Position numbers and translations under genes: made by a program. The notes beneath the pieces are model-generated. The model worked only from the letters and a program-made list of their open reading frames with translations, was not told the DNA's origin and searched no databases. A DNA stretch of 64,000 nt, taken from assembly GCA_004352715.1 (NCBI GenBank), contig SCFE01000094.1:798640-862639 (forward strand), given 5' to 3'. This document shows positions 1 to 9,405 of the stretch, in pieces. This DNA comes from Hofstenia miamia (Eukaryota; Xenacoelomorpha; Acoela). Each line of letters starts with the position of its first letter. Positions within the stretch are counted from its first letter, which is position 1.

Positions 1-1
1 A

Positions 2-635
2 GGATTAGTGGAACGACTAAATAGAACTCTGATAAAATTGATTAGAGTTGCGGTATCATTTAACTATAGTTCAAATTGGTAACGAGTCCTGCATCAGGCA
101 GAAGCGAACATTTAATAAAAAAATATATGGCGAAGCTCACCATCATGGTGACAAAGTATTCGCATATCTGCCACGTGTCACAACTGATCACAATCAAGTC
201 AGGAAATTAGCCAACAATTGGCAGGGACCATTCACAATCGAGAAAGTGCTCGACCACAACTCCTATACACTTAGTAACAGGAGAACTGTACACTTCCAGA
301 GATTAAAACGAGCAATTAAGGACATTGAAAATGTCATCATTGATGACAATAACGAATACACTTTAATCGATAATGGTGTTGATGAATACGCCACCTTTGA
401 TAATTTAACGGAATTTGTTGAGGAAAGCTTAGATGATACTGATTTTGAATCCGAAATAGTCGATAACTGTAGTTCACGAGTTTTGCCTTCAAGGCGCACT
501 AGAGTTAATCAAACTTACGATCCCAATATTTGGGACCTTAACATTATGTTTAGGAATGAAACCGATAGGGAAGAAACACGAGTCGCCAGCTCCTCCGTCC
601 CATCGTCGCAGAGTGAGACGAAAGATGGAGGGTAG
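2..635 (+). pseudogene. Ty3/Gypsy-type integrase, C-terminal end of pol (partial)
   Basis: Integrase inserts retrotransposon cDNA into host DNA; only its end lies in this window. Bases 2-57, in a different frame, read GLVERLNRTLIKL, the helix that closes the integrase catalytic core. The open frame from base 48 then gives a C-terminal domain: HHHGDKVFAYLP at residues 31-42, LANNWQGPF at 54-62 and a VHFQRLKR strand near 81-88, followed by an acidic tail. The frame change near base 50, and the absence of the residues expected between helix and C-terminal domain, show a frameshift and small deletion. The ATG at 48 is therefore internal and not a true start. Its 3' end overlaps the next ORF by 80 bases, in another frame. 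The family assignment is firm; activity is not expected. Confidence 0.85.
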
Positions 636-1911
636 TCACGATGGTTCCTCCTCATCCAGGCGCGATGAGGCCCGTAAACGAGGACGACATGAAGGTGCTG
701 AGGAGAACCCTATACCGTGTGGGCGATACGTAGCTCCACGCTTAGGTGAGCAGATAGCATCCACACCGTCCTCATCTCGCTACTCCGTGGGGGGATACGT
801 ACCTCCACGCGTGCGAGCAGAGCTGGCACAATCACCTTCTAAAACTTTAAAACTTGAAACTTTACGTACCCCTTTTAGTGTAATTCAACCTGTAAATAGA
901 TCCCCTAAGAGTGATTCGATAGCCCCCTCAACCTCAGATACTTCCGTTACATCCTCAGTTAGGTCTCAGAAAATGGAAGAACGCAAGAAAAAGATGTCTA
1001 CAGTTGGTGCAGATACCTTACACCCTTACTTTATAGCTCCACGTCGGGCAGTACATTACATACGCGATGACATTTCAGAAGCTACTCAGAATCAGTTACG
1101 ATGGACCTACAACACCAAAAAGTTAAGTTGTTCCATTGATATAATACCTTTCATAATCGACGCAGAAAAACGACCACTAATAAATTGTATTATTTGTTAC
1201 GACTCTGGCATGTTAGAAGAAATCAGCCGGTTATATTGGCGGAGCACAGTACATGTTTCTTTCGATGAAGATTTCTCTATACATAATCTCTGTAAGTTTT
1301 TAAATAGTGGCAGTACCATAAGAAGCTTTGATTTGGTAAATATTGATTTCCCAAACCTGTTGGTCATTTATTTTTTGAGAATTCATGAAGTGCAGGATGA
1401 GAATATAATGGAGCAGATAGAAATTGCATACCGCATAGCCAAAGTCGAAGGAATACGTTTAGTCATAGTCCTCCGAGAAGAACATGAGGAAAACATCCCT
1501 GAGGCGGTAGAAAGCTTATATTATAGAATGGAAAATTTCCTCATTCTCTACAGATCCTACTACAATCAGGTTTCAATGCCAAACTCGCATGCACAATCGG
1601 TTACAAAATTATTGCTTACAGACCTCTTGTTATGTGAAAAGATCCCTACTCACAAAATAGCTGTTGATAAAAAATTAATAATTGACACCATACTGCAAGC
1701 ACAAACTTTGGAACTGCTCGACATCGCCACACTACACAACATAACAGATATGAGAGTCAGCTTTGCATTTGCTCAAAGCGTTAAGACCCTACAAGAAATT
1801 CAAGATATTTGGACAGATATAAAAGCCAAAAAAACCCCGAGTCCGACTGGCCCAACATTCACATTGAAAGCCCTAGCTCCCATTACCATTCGTCAGTCAA
1901 AAGAGAAATAA
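556..1911 (+). CDS. Unknown element-encoded ORF2 downstream of integrase (451 aa)
   Basis: A long intact frame follows integrase and overlaps both neighbours (80 bases with integrase, 103 with the next ORF). Residues 1-150 are basic, Ser/Arg/Pro-rich and probably disordered; they contain related short motifs GRYVAPR (56-62) and GGYVPPR (79-85), echoed by FIAPR near 159. Residues about 190-420 look like a folded alpha/beta protein. A possible SGNH/GDSL-like arrangement is seen: CYDSG at 214-218, a hydrophobic strand FPNLLVIYFL at 265-274, RIHEVQDEN at 275-283 and a strand IRLVIVL at 300-306, but the canonical Gly-x-Asn-Asp block is absent. No signal peptide, transmembrane segment or fusion-type motif is seen, so an envelope protein is unlikely despite the env-like position. 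Met24 could be an alternative start. I do not recognise the family. Confidence 0.6.
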   Translation: MKPIGKKHESPAPPSHRRRVRRKMEGSHDGSSSSRRDEARKRGRHEGAEENPIPCGRYVAPRLGEQIASTPSSSRYSVGGYVPPRVRAELAQSPSKTLKLETLRTPFSVIQPVNRSPKSDSIAPSTSDTSVTSSVRSQKMEERKKKMSTVGADTLHPYFIAPRRAVHYIRDDISEATQNQLRWTYNTKKLSCSIDIIPFIIDAEKRPLINCIICYDSGMLEEISRLYWRSTVHVSFDEDFSIHNLCKFLNSGSTIRSFDLVNIDFPNLLVIYFLRIHEVQDENIMEQIEIAYRIAKVEGIRLVIVLREEHEENIPEAVESLYYRMENFLILYRSYYNQVSMPNSHAQSVTKLLLTDLLLCEKIPTHKIAVDKKLIIDTILQAQTLELLDIATLHNITDMRVSFAFAQSVKTLQEIQDIWTDIKAKKTPSPTGPTFTLKALAPITIRQSKEK

Positions 1912-3686
1912 AATTTTCTTACGAGATTCAGGATCGAAAAAATTTTAAATCAATGTTATTTTCAGAAGATAGAGTACCCAACATTTATGCAAGAGGTGCC
2001 ATCTGGATTTTCTCCATTTACCTAACAAGAGATCCCCACATTACATTACTGATTGATCAAAATAAACGGAAGTCTATGTCAAAATCAGTGGTCCATGAAA
2101 TTGCAATCTGTCCATTAACATGGAAAGCAAAAAACTGGCTCCTACACAAATGCGTGCCGCCTTTATCACCGTGTAAAACTAACCGGGTGATGGATCACTA
2201 TGAAAAATATTATGCTCGACTGGTGGGGGCTAGTAGTACAACAGGAAAAATGTTGATTGTTCTGATTAGTAATAGATTGGGCATTTGTCCGTCGGACATT
2301 AATATTTTTTCCGAAACTATGAAGAAGTATATGTGGGGAGCAACTGCCGAAACTAAGTTCGCTATCTTTTCTTCAGAGAATGCGCCATTAAGTACCAGAA
2401 GATTAGTCGAAAGGAAACCCGGCTCCACAAAAACATTTTTGGATCTCGTAAGAACAAGAGAAGTGATAGAAAAGAACGAAAAATTCTTTGAAGGACATCC
2501 GATCTCTTATCCAGAGTGCGGATACGGACAATTTGCAGAATCCGCAAGACAAGTCAAGAAAGAAGGGAGAATAATTCCTATCACTATATTTGAGCAGGTA
2601 ATGAAGACCCCCGAGCAGTTCTTTAGAGAAGAAGAATTATTGGCTACGTCATCAGTGCAATTATCTCCCCACATACGAGATCTCATCGAGAAGGTGAACT
2701 TAGAGAAATTCGGAGGATCACCTCAACCGACACCTCAATGGTCCATTACTGAAAACGAGAGGATCCTCATGGTAGAGCATGATCCAGCTGATTTTGATAC
2801 AGGGTTAACAGTTCATAAGAGAATACTCATAGAAAACACTGAAAAGGACGTGCTGGGCATGATGAAATGGTGTTTGACTGAAATGTTTTCGAAAGAAGAG
2901 CTGGTCATTCTTCAATCTCCAGGGCGACAAGTAGCTTTGGACGTAGAATGCACCACTGCCAGAGTAAAGATTTCGACCAAACAAATAGAGGAGTTACGTG
3001 AATCTGGATTAAGGAATCGATTCTGGGACACAATTAAGCATGCACAGATCAATTATCCTGTGACAATCGGGACCACCAGTTTGCAAGCTAAGTGTCAATT
3101 TGCCGAGTTAGAGAATAACATTCGGAAAGAAAATTTGTTATGTATACCACCCCCCTGTGTGGAGACCCCGCTAATTCAACCAAAATGGCGAGTTAAGAAG
3201 AACAAGAAAAAAGTATCAGCACATTTCCCTGATAAGATGAATTACGTAAGTACCGCCGCAGAAGCGAATAAAATGATGAGATCTTATGAATATAATTCGG
3301 CGCGTGGTAAGTTATTAGCTGGAGATANGAACAAGAAAAAAGTATCAGCACATTTCCCTGACAAGATGAATTATGTAAGTACCACAGCAGAAGTGAATAA
3401 AATGATGAGATCTGACGAATATAAGTTGGCACGTGGTAAGTTATTAGCTGGAGAAAACAAGGAGAGGATTTTTCTAGATGGAAAGTTAACAATCTGCGAT
3501 ATCTTCAATAAAGGAAGTGCTATTAGTGAACAATTGAGGAAGATCCACGATGTCATCCGAACTACTGACCCTCGAATATTAATTCTCTTTCAAGCAGCTG
3601 GCGATCTGATGTGGATCAACAATGTAGAGACTACCACCAGATATTACGATGTGACGAAACGCATTGAAATCATCACAATGCTTTGA
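1809..3686 (+). CDS. Unknown element-encoded ORF3 downstream of integrase (625 aa, interrupted end)
   Basis: Second long ORF of the element, overlapping ORF2 in a different frame; the two may once have been expressed by frameshifting or may be one protein broken by an indel. It is mostly soluble-looking alpha/beta sequence without membrane segments. Residues around 464-549 contain an in-frame 43-residue tandem duplication with one undetermined base at the junction. The frame stops at TGA 3684-3686, but the same frame stays open after it. A diverged relative at 15962-16966 has a sense codon at the equivalent point, so this TGA looks like a secondary nonsense mutation. I recognise no domain. 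Conservation between two diverged loci argues that it is a real element protein and not a chance frame. Confidence 0.6.
   Translation: MDRYKSQKNPESDWPNIHIESPSSHYHSSVKREIKFSYEIQDRKNFKSMLFSEDRVPNIYARGAIWIFSIYLTRDPHITLLIDQNKRKSMSKSVVHEIAICPLTWKAKNWLLHKCVPPLSPCKTNRVMDHYEKYYARLVGASSTTGKMLIVLISNRLGICPSDINIFSETMKKYMWGATAETKFAIFSSENAPLSTRRLVERKPGSTKTFLDLVRTREVIEKNEKFFEGHPISYPECGYGQFAESARQVKKEGRIIPITIFEQVMKTPEQFFREEELLATSSVQLSPHIRDLIEKVNLEKFGGSPQPTPQWSITENERILMVEHDPADFDTGLTVHKRILIENTEKDVLGMMKWCLTEMFSKEELVILQSPGRQVALDVECTTARVKISTKQIEELRESGLRNRFWDTIKHAQINYPVTIGTTSLQAKCQFAELENNIRKENLLCIPPPCVETPLIQPKWRVKKNKKKVSAHFPDKMNYVSTAAEANKMMRSYEYNSARGKLLAGDXNKKKVSAHFPDKMNYVSTTAEVNKMMRSDEYKLARGKLLAGENKERIFLDGKLTICDIFNKGSAISEQLRKIHDVIRTTDPRILILFQAAGDLMWINNVETTTRYYDVTKRIEIITML
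3201..3458 (+). repeat. 129-bp in-frame tandem duplication inside ORF3
   Basis: The unit starting AACAAGAAAA at 3201 recurs at 3330, an offset of 129 bases or 43 codons. The copies differ at scattered positions, for example STAAEANKMMRS versus STTAEVNKMMRS. One undetermined base lies just before the junction. The accumulated differences argue for a real duplication and not a simple assembly stutter. Confidence 0.9.
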
Positions 3687-4154
3687 GCTGACGTTTCTGA
3701 CCCAGATGAAATGACGTTAAGTCAGGTACAGGAATTTTGCTCACTATTTATGGATCATGCGACACGTATGGGGTCTCTGCGAGATGTGTTTGAACATTTT
3801 TATCCCGACACCCAGATCAGATCAGAAGATGCTCACACCTCCGACACTGACGCGGTAATGACATTGATGATTGCTATGAAAGGTTTTCGCCTACATGAAC
3901 GATTTCACAATACTTTCACACACAGTTTGAACAATTTATGAAGAAATTGTCCCATAAGCAATAGGTTGTCGACAATCCATTATTTCAAGTTGAAAGATGA
4001 AGGGGTCACCCAGAGGGAGGTCTTAATGCAATTATCACGTGAGCCACAGTATGCCGAATTGGAACAATGGGAAGGAGAACTGGCGATGGAAATGGTGATG
4101 GATACTCAATGCATAGTGTCAGGTCCCACTCTCCACCTGTTACCGTCAAATTAA
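3687..4154 (+). pseudogene. Broken C-terminal continuation of ORF3
   Basis: The ORF3 frame continues past the TGA through ADVSDPDEMTLSQVQEF and on to a stop near 3941. A shorter frame at 3966-4154 follows, ending in TLHLLPSN just before the polypurine tract. Its position against the 3' LTR, and the match of its first residues to the relative at about 16935-16966, indicate that it is the original C-terminus of ORF3 cut by a nonsense codon and by one further stop or frameshift. It is rich in Met, Glu and His. No domain is recognised. Confidence 0.5.
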
Positions 4155-4160
4155 TTTGAG

Positions 4161-4172
4161 CAAGGGGGGGCG
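4161..4172 (+). promoter_or_regulatory. Polypurine tract (plus-strand primer)
   Basis: CAAGGGGGGGCG lies directly before the TGTAGA start of the LTR. This is the usual place and composition for the purine run that primes plus-strand DNA synthesis in LTR retrotransposons. Confidence 0.75.
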
Positions 4173-4513
4173 TGTAGAGTCACTCTGGGAAATTTCGTGA
4201 TTATTATTTAGTNTGAAAATGAGATGTTTGCTTTACTATGAGATAGAAATCAATAAGTGAGACAAATAGGGTAGCGCCACGCACTAGTTGAGCACTAAAC
4301 TGTTTCTAAAGATCCTGCTTCGGCTGGAAGCCATGCTTGTTGGTCATCTTGGAATGAATTACCTAAAGTATCAAATACTTGGATGAATCACCAATGTTTA
4401 TATTAGTTTATTTTTTCTTTACCTGTTTCTCCCAGAATCGGGGCTGTCATTTCTATGTAAACCTTCTGCAGAGTCAATTAGTTTCTAGTATAATTACAGC
4501 CCCTGATTCTACA
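4173..4513 (+). mobile_element. 3' LTR of the Ty3/Gypsy element (341 bp)
   Basis: It begins TGTAGAGTC and ends GATTCTACA, an inverted repeat matching at 8 of 9 positions with the canonical TG...CA ends. It follows the polypurine tract and the last ORF. The partner 5' LTR lies outside the window, so the target duplication cannot be checked. There is one undetermined base near 4213. Confidence 0.85.
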
Positions 4514-4677
4514 TTATGTCTAAGCAATGCCTATTAAAACATGTTCAATAAATTTTTTTATACCTAAATGAGGACTTTCTACATTTATGGTGGCATTTTC
4601 AATAGCAGGTTTGGACATTGATTGTGGAATATCTAAATGAAAAATTAGTAAAATACATGTAAATGTAATCTATACAT
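4514..4677. other. Short AT-rich spacer
   Basis: Between the LTR end and the polymerase remnant I see only AT-rich sequence without an ORF or repeat. Confidence 0.6.
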
Positions 4678-5200
4678 TTATGACCATTTAGCAAACTGGT
4701 AATGATCCAGCAGATATCTTTTATCATCATATGGAGTTAGTGCAATTTTATTGATTCCCTCCACCAAGATGTCATGATTGTGACTATGGATCATCACCAT
4801 CTCACACTGTAGAATTTCTTCTGCATCCAAAATATGTTTGAAGACATTGAAATTAATGGTCTTCTTGACAACCCCTATAACCCATTTTGCACTTGATTTT
4901 AGACTCAAATCCCCACTATTTGCATACACATATTGGATTGAATACATTGTTTTATTTTAAAGCAACTACCTGTGAAAGTATTCCACATGCCAGCTCATCT
5001 TTCACCTTTAAATATGTCTTATTGCCTCACTAACCAATTGTGTATCATTGGGATAATTTGAAAAATAAATGGCTGGTAATAATAAAAATTTTTGCTCCTA
5101 ATTTCGTTTATGAGAGAGTCTGTATCACTATATAATAGAGAAATTTGATTCTTAAATGCCTCCTTCATAACATGATAAAATACATATTTTAGAAAAAAAA
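4678..5200 (-). pseudogene. Polinton/Maverick-type protein-primed DNA polymerase B, C-terminal remnant
   Basis: Family-B protein-primed polymerases replicate Polinton/adintovirus-type elements. On the minus strand around 5100-5165 the translation reads LLYSDTDSLINEI, containing the YxDTDS metal-binding motif C of family-B polymerases. Downstream, after frame changes and stops, come LKVKDELACGI and MYSIQYV, then an intact stretch (4678-4947) with KKTINFNVFKHIL and a terminal NKIALTPYDDKRYLLD block typical of the end of this polymerase class. The upstream part of the enzyme (exonuclease and other palm motifs) is not recognisable up to about 6000. It is a degraded fossil gene; the Gypsy LTR lies only 165 bases away, so the retroelement may have landed in this element. 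Confidence 0.75.
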
Positions 5201-6330
5201 TTATTCATGAATTGATTGTTTATATAAATGTCTAAAGTGATTTGAATTAAATTGAAACTGTTCATTAATTAGAGAAGCAAGAGTTTAAATTTTTTACATT
5301 TGAACACATAAGATGAAGAAAGCAAGTAATATTGTGTGGAAAGACAACTACATATCACAAAAAAATATAAAAGAGGAAATAAAATATGCCAAAAAGAAAT
5401 AATGTGTGGAAAGACAACCATGTTAATTTGGTAGTAATATTATTATTATTAGTGTATATGTACATTGCCAAACCTAAAAAAATTGCCTATCACAAAAACT
5501 CTATGTGTATAAATTCAATGGGTATCTGTGTGATCATTCACTATTTTTCAAGAATATGACCAGTAATCAATATCTCAAACATAGCTACTAGTATGTTTTA
5601 CATGAATTTGCAATTATTGAGCAAAAGATTATCATTTTGAATAATATTAAAAAAAGTCATAAACCATGAAAGTATACTGATCACTTGGAACAAAGTTTTG
5701 CACATTCATTTTCAAGTATCTCCAGCAAAATGTACTTGCTACACTTACTAGGGTCTAAACCCTCACATAGACTTTGACACTACAAATTTCAATTCACCCT
5801 TCTCAAGTCTACCACATATAACAGAAACAGGTGAAATTTTAAAGAAAAATATTGATAGAATTCATGTGGAAGGATTTCCAATAGGCTTTGCTATTTCAAA
5901 AATCATTTCCCCTTTTGATGGAGGCATTGGAAAAGATGATAGAGTGTCAATTTTCTTTGATCACAGACATTGAGTTAAATATAGTTTAATATCATGTGAA
6001 TAAATGTAGATAGTTGTTGTTGTTGTTGTTGTTGTTGTTGTATTGCTTTAATATATTTTACACTTCAATCATATATATATACATATATATGAGGAATAAC
6101 AGTAACATTGTTTCAAAATTACACATATAAAATTGTGGGCAAAGAAAATAATATCAATTTAATTCTTCATCAAGGACTAGTAAATTTTTATTATCAAAAC
6201 TTGTACATGTATACTCATTACAGAGTACATTAAAACATTAGCAAATTAGCTGCTTCAACTACATCTAATCATCCATGTAAATGATACCATCACCAAAATA
6301 ACCTTAAATATTGTTAATGATACCCTAATT
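5201..6330. other. AT-rich region without a recognised gene; (TTG)n microsatellite
   Basis: No ORF with recognisable content. A (TTG)n run lies at about 6013-6040, a short TA-rich hairpin-like stretch near 6072-6091, and a 15-bp direct repeat GTGTGGAAAGACAAC near 5334 and 5403. Earlier parts of the polymerase may be present but are too decayed to read. Confidence 0.5.
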
Positions 6331-6546
6331 TTGAATATTTTTTACTTTAAAATTTATGATTAGATGAAATTGACCATTTTGAGTAGCAACATCTAGTAAA
6401 ATTTGAAATTATTCCATTGCCTAAAATTATTGGCTTCTGAGGCCCTGACCTCATGAAACTTTATCAGCTCTTGATATTATTGGATGGCCAAATTCAAGGT
6501 ATAAAATTCTTAAATTTCAATTTACCATCATTCAAAAACTAAAAAA
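6331..6546 (+). promoter_or_regulatory. Conserved TATA promoter region before the 93-aa ORF
   Basis: About 110 bases from 6331 match 63573-63680 closely, although everything else between the two loci differs. Both then have a TATA box at nearly the same distance from the start codon: TATAAAA at 6500-6506 (47 bases before ATG 6547) and TATAAAA at 63747-63753 (45 bases before ATG 63792). Conserved spacing in two diverged copies supports a real core promoter, or a terminal control region of a mobile element. Confidence 0.65.
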
Positions 6547-6828
6547 ATGTATAAGAGGAAAGCATTATTTCAAAGATTAAACCATTTAGCTAAGAATCCA
6601 GAAGGTGAGAGAATCACATCAACAAGTCTTGCTTTTTGGGAGTGGAGAACAATCCATGACTCAATGAGATTTTTCATGAGGGATGGCATAAACATTAGAC
6701 TTGATCTTGATAGAAACCAATTGAGAAGATATAGTGCAATAATTGGAAAAGACTACAAGCTTTTGGTTAGAGCAAAAGTACAAAGAGTACCAGGTGATGG
6801 GGATTTTATTCTCAATTTTGTTGAGTAG
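6547..6828 (+). CDS. Small element-associated protein of unknown function (93 aa)
   Basis: Complete small ORF behind a conserved TATA box. Residues 1-30 are basic and helical-looking (KRKALFQRLNHLAKN). The core has WEWRTIHDS, then DGINIRLDLDRNQ and a beta-rich tail VRAKVQRVPGDGDFILNFVE. The ORF at 63792-64000 aligns with it through EWR-I-D, G--I-L-LD-N and a final YS, so the two are diverged members of one family. The alternating beta strands could form an OB-like or other small barrel, but that is inference. The nearby polymerase remnant suggests, without proof, that it belongs to the same Polinton-like element. Divergence with an open frame suggests past selection on the protein. Confidence 0.55.
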   Translation: MYKRKALFQRLNHLAKNPEGERITSTSLAFWEWRTIHDSMRFFMRDGINIRLDLDRNQLRRYSAIIGKDYKLLVRAKVQRVPGDGDFILNFVE

Positions 6829-7243
6829 TAAAATGAACATAATTGTTTTATCCCTAATTATATTACTATACACAACAATGATCTAATATGTTGTTTTTGT
6901 CAAAACCATAATTTATTACATAAACTATACTATGAACATGTATCTCTCATCTAATATGATGTTTTTATCCAAAAAACAAATTATTACACTTATTTAACTT
7001 ACTTGATAGGTAGTATCTCTAAAATTTTCCATCTTTGTTGCATAATAAATATATTTTGATTATGATTTATTATTAATTTTACTAAAACAGTGATAATTTC
7101 AATTAATTCCATTGTCTTTTTGTTAAATTTGAGTGTAATTTGCATGGTGAATTATTAGCTAGGTAAAGCATTGCCATTTATCAGTTTAGTGAATACTAAA
7201 TATTTTTACCTATTTTTTATATCAAATAATGTTTAATGAAAAT
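6829..7243. other. AT-rich intergenic DNA
   Basis: No ORF, repeat or site that I can support. Confidence 0.6.
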
Positions 7244-7670
7244 TGTAGCATCTCCTACCATGCTTGACATCCATTTGCTCAAATCTATCTATTTGATCAA
7301 GGGGTGATTTAGCAAGTAGAGATCTAACATTATTTACTGTTTTACATTCTTGTTAACCATTTCCATTAACTGCTATTAATGGATAATTTAACCATCACTA
7401 TTTAGGTGAAGTAGCCTCACAGTATCTCCAACAACCGGATGCCCCCACCTGATGCTGCTCTCCCAAATCAGCAACTACTCCAGCAGTCTGCTTCTATCAA
7501 AGTGTCTCCAGGACTCATCTCAATTGCATGACTTATGTGTACTCTAGCCTAGTGTGATGTTTACTAAGGACAAGACACAACTCAACTTAAGCTTCTTTTG
7601 TAAAGTGTACTAATATACTACAACCAGGCTTGTTACTAGCTCCTTAATAAAATAGATGTATGAATAGTCA
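7244..7670 (-). mobile_element. Solo LTR of a Gypsy family, minus orientation
   Basis: Read on the minus strand it starts TGACTATT (7670) and ends GATGCTACA (7244). Along its length it aligns with the LTR at 40461-40899 and the interrupted LTR at 19554-22638. Shared blocks include GGAGCTAGT...GGTTG, GTTGTGTC, GGAGAGCAGCAT and CTTCACCTAAAT. No internal element sequence adjoins it and no clear target duplication remains. Confidence 0.6.
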
Positions 7671-7962
7671 TTACTGAAAATATTTGACTTTTAGATAATT
7701 AATTAAACAAGTAGCAGCTTCCAATCCTACATGTAATAGTTAAGATATAATAAAGGGTCTCATTATCAGTCACATTATTGTCAATAATTTGGATCTAGAA
7801 AAAGTAATGATATAAACTCCTACATTTGGATTTCTATCTTTATGTTGAACTTGTTACCCTCTACATATATGAAGGAAAGGATAGTCAACTAAACAGGAAA
7901 TCAGAAAACTCCTATTTATATAATAAATTTAGGCATAGGTTCATAGTCAGGGGCAGAGAATT

Positions 7963-8175
7963 TTGAATTGTCCCCATCATGGAATCCTGACCACTAGACA
8001 TGAACTGTTTAGCAAGACCTTGAAATTAATTAATCAAACCACTAATAAATTGAAGATAAGAATTCTGAAGAATTTACTTCATCAATTTCTACAATGGTTT
8101 GATTCTATTTATAGCAAAATTTTACTAGAACCTGTTGATTTGAATTTTAAACTATCATCTGCTAAAATTGGCTAA
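7963..8175 (+). CDS. Hypothetical 70-aa ORF
   Basis: Short frame beginning in FELSPSWNP-type non-coding context and containing HELFSKTLKLINQ and RILKNLLHQFLQWFD, an amphipathic helical pattern more protein-like than its surroundings. No family is recognised, the composition is AT-driven, and it may be a remnant of the same element as the neighbouring small ORFs. It could equally be chance. Confidence 0.2.
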   Translation: MNCPHHGILTTRHELFSKTLKLINQTTNKLKIRILKNLLHQFLQWFDSIYSKILLEPVDLNFKLSSAKIG

Positions 8176-8969
8176 GAGTAATAAGAAGTGATTTCACCCT
8201 CTACAATTTATCAAACTGCTAATATAGACAAGCATTAATTTTTTACATTTACATTTGATAAATCTTAGTAGCAAAATACATCAACATAACTGCTAAATAA
8301 ATTTTTAATCATATTCCTTTTCCATTAATTTTCTTTCACTGACTTCTTTAGCAGCTTAATTGATGGATTATGCTACAAAATCATTGTAATTTACAATATG
8401 AAATAATGAATACAAAATATTATTTGAAAAATTATACTGTAAAAAAAATTAATGTCCCCCTGAAAAAAATCCTTGAATGTTACAATGTAAAATCATGAAT
8501 ATCTATGAATGTAAAATTTCACAACTTCATTCTTAAGATATCAAATCTTTAAGGAAATTGACATTAGCATTCATTGTAATTGAAAATAATAACAAATAAT
8601 AATATCCAAAAACCTCATTAAATCAAGAATGATTGCATACCTGTAGATTAGAAATTAAAATTGCACCCAATACTTTAGTCAAACATAAAACTGTAAAATA
8701 ATTTTTTCAAACAAAGCAAAAATTTGTTTGTTAATGTAATTAAATTTCTTTTAATTTATATTCATTCATTTATTATTATTATAATTATAAATTGAAATAA
8801 AATATCAGTGACATAGCAAATTATTTTTGACAAAAGCAGAATGAAATTGCTTATAAGGTTTTTATTCTAACATTGAAATTCCAGTTAAATTTTATCATGA
8901 TGCAAACAATGTGCTTGAACTCAATTACAAATTATTAATTACTCTCTCACTAGATTTCTCATCACATAG
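8176..8969. other. AT-rich intergenic DNA
   Basis: Only AT-rich low-complexity sequence; nothing supported. Confidence 0.6.
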
Positions 8970-9405
8970 TTGGGTATTTCATCAGTCCTGTCAAATTGTA
9001 TGAAATCTAATGTGTTTTTGAAAGTATGTGGAAATGCTTACAATTGTATTTACTATATTAAAGAAATATTAATTTTATTGGAAAAAGAATTATATGTCTT
9101 TCACAGTACAACATTCAAAGGAAATGTTTTCCTCTCTCCCACACAACATTCAAAAAACCTTCAACTGGAATAAATGCAAATGCCATAATATTGCCTTTAC
9201 AGAGGGAAACCTTACAAATGAACAAATGATGACTTTTATTGATTATCTAAATTTACCAAGTAGAAAGGAAACATCATTTTGGGCATGTGATAGAATGAAT
9301 TGTGATTTTTTGAGTCAATTAATCTCTCAACCTGTGGAAAATTTACTTGATAATAATGACAGATTTCCACAAAATTGTGAAAATATAAATTTGTATGTTG
9401 AATAA
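8970..9405 (+). pseudogene. Cys-containing hypothetical protein, frameshifted (103-aa open part)
   Basis: The frame at 9094-9405 encodes 103 residues with KCKCHN near residues 27-32 and WACDRMNC near 63-70. This pair of Cys clusters could bind zinc. Acidic and helical segments follow, ending PQNCENINLYVE. The preceding frame (8970-9173) overlaps it and reads naturally up to about 9100, which suggests a frameshift in one longer ORF. I do not recognise the family. Position and style resemble the other small frames between 6500 and 9400, so it may be another gene of a decayed Polinton-like element. Confidence 0.3.

Noticed and set aside
556-4154. Envelope glycoprotein in the post-integrase ORFs
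   Set aside because: No signal peptide, membrane anchor, cleavage site or Cys-rich ectodomain is visible in either ORF.
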